7,638 nucleotides of DNA, taken from positions 1-7,638 of the forward strand of contig DIAY01000239.1 in NCBI GenBank assembly GCA_002414905.1, given 5' to 3'. The position numbers and the translations under genes are program-made. The stretch comes from Holophagales bacterium UBA5066 (GTDB taxonomy: Bacteria; Acidobacteriota; Thermoanaerobaculia; UBA5066). Below the pieces are notes generated by a model. The model worked only from the letters and a program-made list of their open reading frames with translations. It was not told the origin of the DNA and searched no databases. How positions within the stretch are numbered: the first letter of the stretch is position 1; each line of letters starts with the position of its first letter. This document shows, one piece after another, positions 5,824-7,638 of this stretch.

Positions 5824-7375
5824 AGTAACCGTGGAAGCTGATCGGCACGTGGTGCTCGAGGAGGACGCGGGCGAGAGGCCCGTCCTCGACGCGGGCCGCG
5901 TCGAGGACCGCGAGGGAGCTCTTGTGCCTGTCGCTGTCGTAGAGCTCGACGAGGAGCCAGCCGGCGTCTTCCCCCGTTCGCCCCGGATCGGGGACGAAGA
6001 CCGGCTCGCTGGTGAAGACGCGGTCACCGAAGTCGTACTCCAAGCAGCTCCCGCTCTCGAAGTCGATCCGTGCCACGGCGTTCCAGAAGAACTGCCGCGG
6101 CCGCGCGCTCGCCACGAAGCCCCGCCGATTCCGGCGGCCGAGGAGCCGGTCGTCGATCCGCGGCCACTCGAAGTTCCCGACCACGACGACCTCGTTCGTC
6201 GCCCGCGTCGCGCCCGGGGCTATACGGATGCGTCGGACGGAGCCCGGGTACTCGAACTGCCCGGGCCGGCCCTCCATGACCGCGAGGGTAAGCGGGTCGG
6301 GACCGATGAAGTGATCGGGGTTCTCGTAGCCGACGAAGTCGAGAACGAGCTCGTCCCCCTCCTCGTGCCCGTTGAACGAGTGCCACATGAACGACGCTTC
6401 GGTTTCGACGAACCGCGGGGTGATTCCCCCGCCGCGGCGATCTCTCGGGAGGATCATGAGGAGGCTTCCGTCAGCCCCGTTCCAGCGGAGCGAGTCGACG
6501 ATGCTGCGCAGGCCCAGGAGGAGCCCCCAAACCTCGATCGTCGCCGGGTGGAGGTGGAGGACGACGAAGCGCCGGGTGACGAACCAGTCGTGGAGGTAGG
6601 AGAAGCGGGGGAGAGCGTATGAGTCGTGCCCGGCGAGGGAGCCGTCGGCGGCGAACGTCGTCAGGTGGACCCTCGGGCGCCGCCCGAACTCGATGCCGAA
6701 GTGGAGCCACTCCCCCGTCTCCACGTCGATCTTGTTGTGGGCCGCGTAGAAGGTCAGATCGCGCGGGAGGCCGAAGCTCGTCTCTCCCCTCGTCCCGAGC
6801 GTGTCGGCGTCGAGCTCCCACGGGAGGCCCGTCTCGTCGAACGCGAAGACGCGGCCCCGCCGCGGCACCGCCGTGATTCCCGCCTGGCTCCGGATTTTTC
6901 TCTGGGGAAGGACGTTCGCCAGGACGCCCCCCGGCGCCTGCGTGCTGAACGTGCTCCAGACGAACTTCCCGGCCCGCTCCTCGTCGACGAACTTGTCGGT
7001 CCTTACGAATCGCACACGATATTCCACCTCGCCGTCGCCGAACCGGAACATCTGGACGAGACCGTCGCCATCCAGGAGGGAGCGCTTTCTCCGCCCGCCG
7101 CGGTCGAAGAGCCCGGGCCCGTTGCGGTAAAGCGTCCCTCGGAGCCCTTTCGGGATCTCCCCCTCGACGCGTGGCGCGTAGGCCTTCTCTTCGGTCAGGC
7201 TCTTCGCGAGCCCTCCCCACGGCTCGGCGTCGATGATCGCGGCCGTCCTGGTCGATTTGAGCGGCGGACTGACGGAGCAGCCCGGCACCGTGAGCGCCGC
7301 AGCGCCCGCGCCGAGGAGGACGAGAAGCTCCCGGCGCGTGAGGGCGTCCTCAGGGACGGAATCGGGAGCGCCCAT
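5807..7375 (-). CDS. Carotenoid oxygenase (RPE65/CCD family) with Tat-type lipoprotein signal
   Basis: The protein has 522 residues, a usual family length. These are non-haem iron dioxygenases that cleave C=C bonds in carotenoids, apocarotenoids or stilbenes. All four iron-binding histidines are visible in family context: H213 (YAAHNKIDVETGE), H262 (YLHDWFVTRRFVV), H332 (FMWHSFNGHEEGD) and H515 (ISFHGYW, close to the C-terminus). A second-shell Glu lies in TSEPVFVPDPG (E457), and the N-terminal RNGPGLF motif is at 84-90. The seven-bladed propeller is therefore expected to be complete and active. Residues 13-33 read TRRELLVLLGAGAAAL then TVPGC: a twin-arginine signal ending in a lipobox-like VPGC with C33, so export as a folded, possibly lipid-anchored enzyme is likely. 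The substrate cannot be told. ATG 7375 lies 13 bases after the EttA stop, with only a weak ribosome site (GGGGTAGG) overlapping that stop, so translation may be coupled. Confidence 0.93.
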   Translation of the reverse strand: MGAPDSVPEDALTRRELLVLLGAGAAALTVPGCSVSPPLKSTRTAAIIDAEPWGGLAKSLTEEKAYAPRVEGEIPKGLRGTLYRNGPGLFDRGGRRKRSLLDGDGLVQMFRFGDGEVEYRVRFVRTDKFVDEERAGKFVWSTFSTQAPGGVLANVLPQRKIRSQAGITAVPRRGRVFAFDETGLPWELDADTLGTRGETSFGLPRDLTFYAAHNKIDVETGEWLHFGIEFGRRPRVHLTTFAADGSLAGHDSYALPRFSYLHDWFVTRRFVVLHLHPATIEVWGLLLGLRSIVDSLRWNGADGSLLMILPRDRRGGGITPRFVETEASFMWHSFNGHEEGDELVLDFVGYENPDHFIGPDPLTLAVMEGRPGQFEYPGSVRRIRIAPGATRATNEVVVVGNFEWPRIDDRLLGRRNRRGFVASARPRQFFWNAVARIDFESGSCLEYDFGDRVFTSEPVFVPDPGRTGEDAGWLLVELYDSDRHKSSLAVLDAARVEDGPLARVLLEHHVPISFHGYWKPRA

Positions 7376-7388
7376 CGCGGCGAAGAGC

Positions 7389-7638
7389 CTACCCCGTCGT
7401 CAGCTTCCGATACTTGATCCGGTGCGGCATGTCGGCCGCCGAGCCGAGGCGCTTGTGCCGGTCGGCCTCGTACTCCTGGTAGTTCCCCTCGTACCAGAAC
7501 GTCTTCGAGTCCCCCTCGAAGGCGAGCATGTGGGTCGCGACGCGGTCGAGGAACCAGCGGTCGTGCGAGATGACGACGGCGCAGCCGGCGAAGGAGAGGA
7601 GCGCCTCCTCGAGGGCGCGCAGCGTGTCGACGTCGAGG
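7389..7638 (-). CDS. ettA: Energy-dependent translational throttle protein EttA, C-terminal 82 residues
   Basis: This is the 3' end of an ABC-F ATPase gene that enters from the right edge and stops at TAG 7389-7391. The visible part begins in the D-loop region of the second nucleotide-binding domain (LDVDTLRALEEALL) and continues with the switch-histidine motif AVVISHDRWFLDRVATHMLA. The C-terminus is typical of EttA: FEGDSKTFWYEGNYQEYEAD, then RIKYRKLT. EttA binds the ribosomal E site and gates entry into elongation according to the ATP/ADP ratio; it acts in the cytosol and has no membrane domain. The C-terminal sequence separates it from Uup and YheS relatives with good confidence. It is the upstream neighbour of the carotenoid oxygenase and probably its co-transcribed partner. 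Confidence 0.93.
   Translation of the reverse strand, partial: LDVDTLRALEEALLSFAGCAVVISHDRWFLDRVATHMLAFEGDSKTFWYEGNYQEYEADRHKRLGSAADMPHRIKYRKLTTG

Noticed and set aside
5831..7417. Two 263-residue + strand ORFs opposite the carotenoid oxygenase
   Set aside because: The minus-strand frame has all four iron-ligand histidines and the family motifs. The + frames are acidic/Arg-rich complements of it.

Overview
This 7.6 kb, GC-rich window holds six protein-coding genes, two of them cut by the window edges. I see no tRNA, rRNA, CRISPR array, insertion sequence or phage gene, and no gene-free stretch over about 215 bases. The taxon cannot be fixed from sequence alone. The very high GC, the strong third-position G/C bias and the two Ig-plus-vWA-like exported proteins, which resemble the 'VWFA-related Acidobacterial' type, suggest an Acidobacteriota member. 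Thermoanaerobaculia is a reasonable guess, but it is an inference.

Layout. At the left edge is the 3' part of an unrecognised four-helix membrane protein on the + strand. It faces, across a 193-base convergent gap, a three-gene minus-strand cassette spanning 990-4544. Read 5' to 3', the cassette encodes vWA-like paralog B (3234-4544), vWA-like paralog A (1883-3160) and a secreted protein built from two copies of one module (990-1838). The two paralogs align without gaps over their first 230 or so residues. Both have lost the acidic residues expected of a metal-binding MIDAS site. Their spacer can fold into two GC-rich stem-loops.

A 212-base divergent promoter region (4545-4756) carries a perfect 9-base direct repeat with an 11-base period. 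It separates the cassette from a + strand gene at 4757-5794 for a two-helix membrane protein with an arrestin-like N-terminal sandwich. That gene converges, with only 12 bases between stop codons, on a Tat/lipoprotein-type carotenoid oxygenase (5807-7375, minus). The oxygenase starts 13 bases after the stop of the ABC-F translation factor EttA, whose last 82 codons fill the right edge.

How the genes may work together. The cassette looks like an envelope module: two related non-metal binding proteins plus a duplicated-domain secreted protein, probably made from one transcript. The divergent membrane protein may share its regulation. EttA and the carotenoid oxygenase are ordinary, recognisable genes, probably co-transcribed but not obviously linked in function. 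The most novel material is the paralog pair with the degenerate metal site and its duplicated-module partner.
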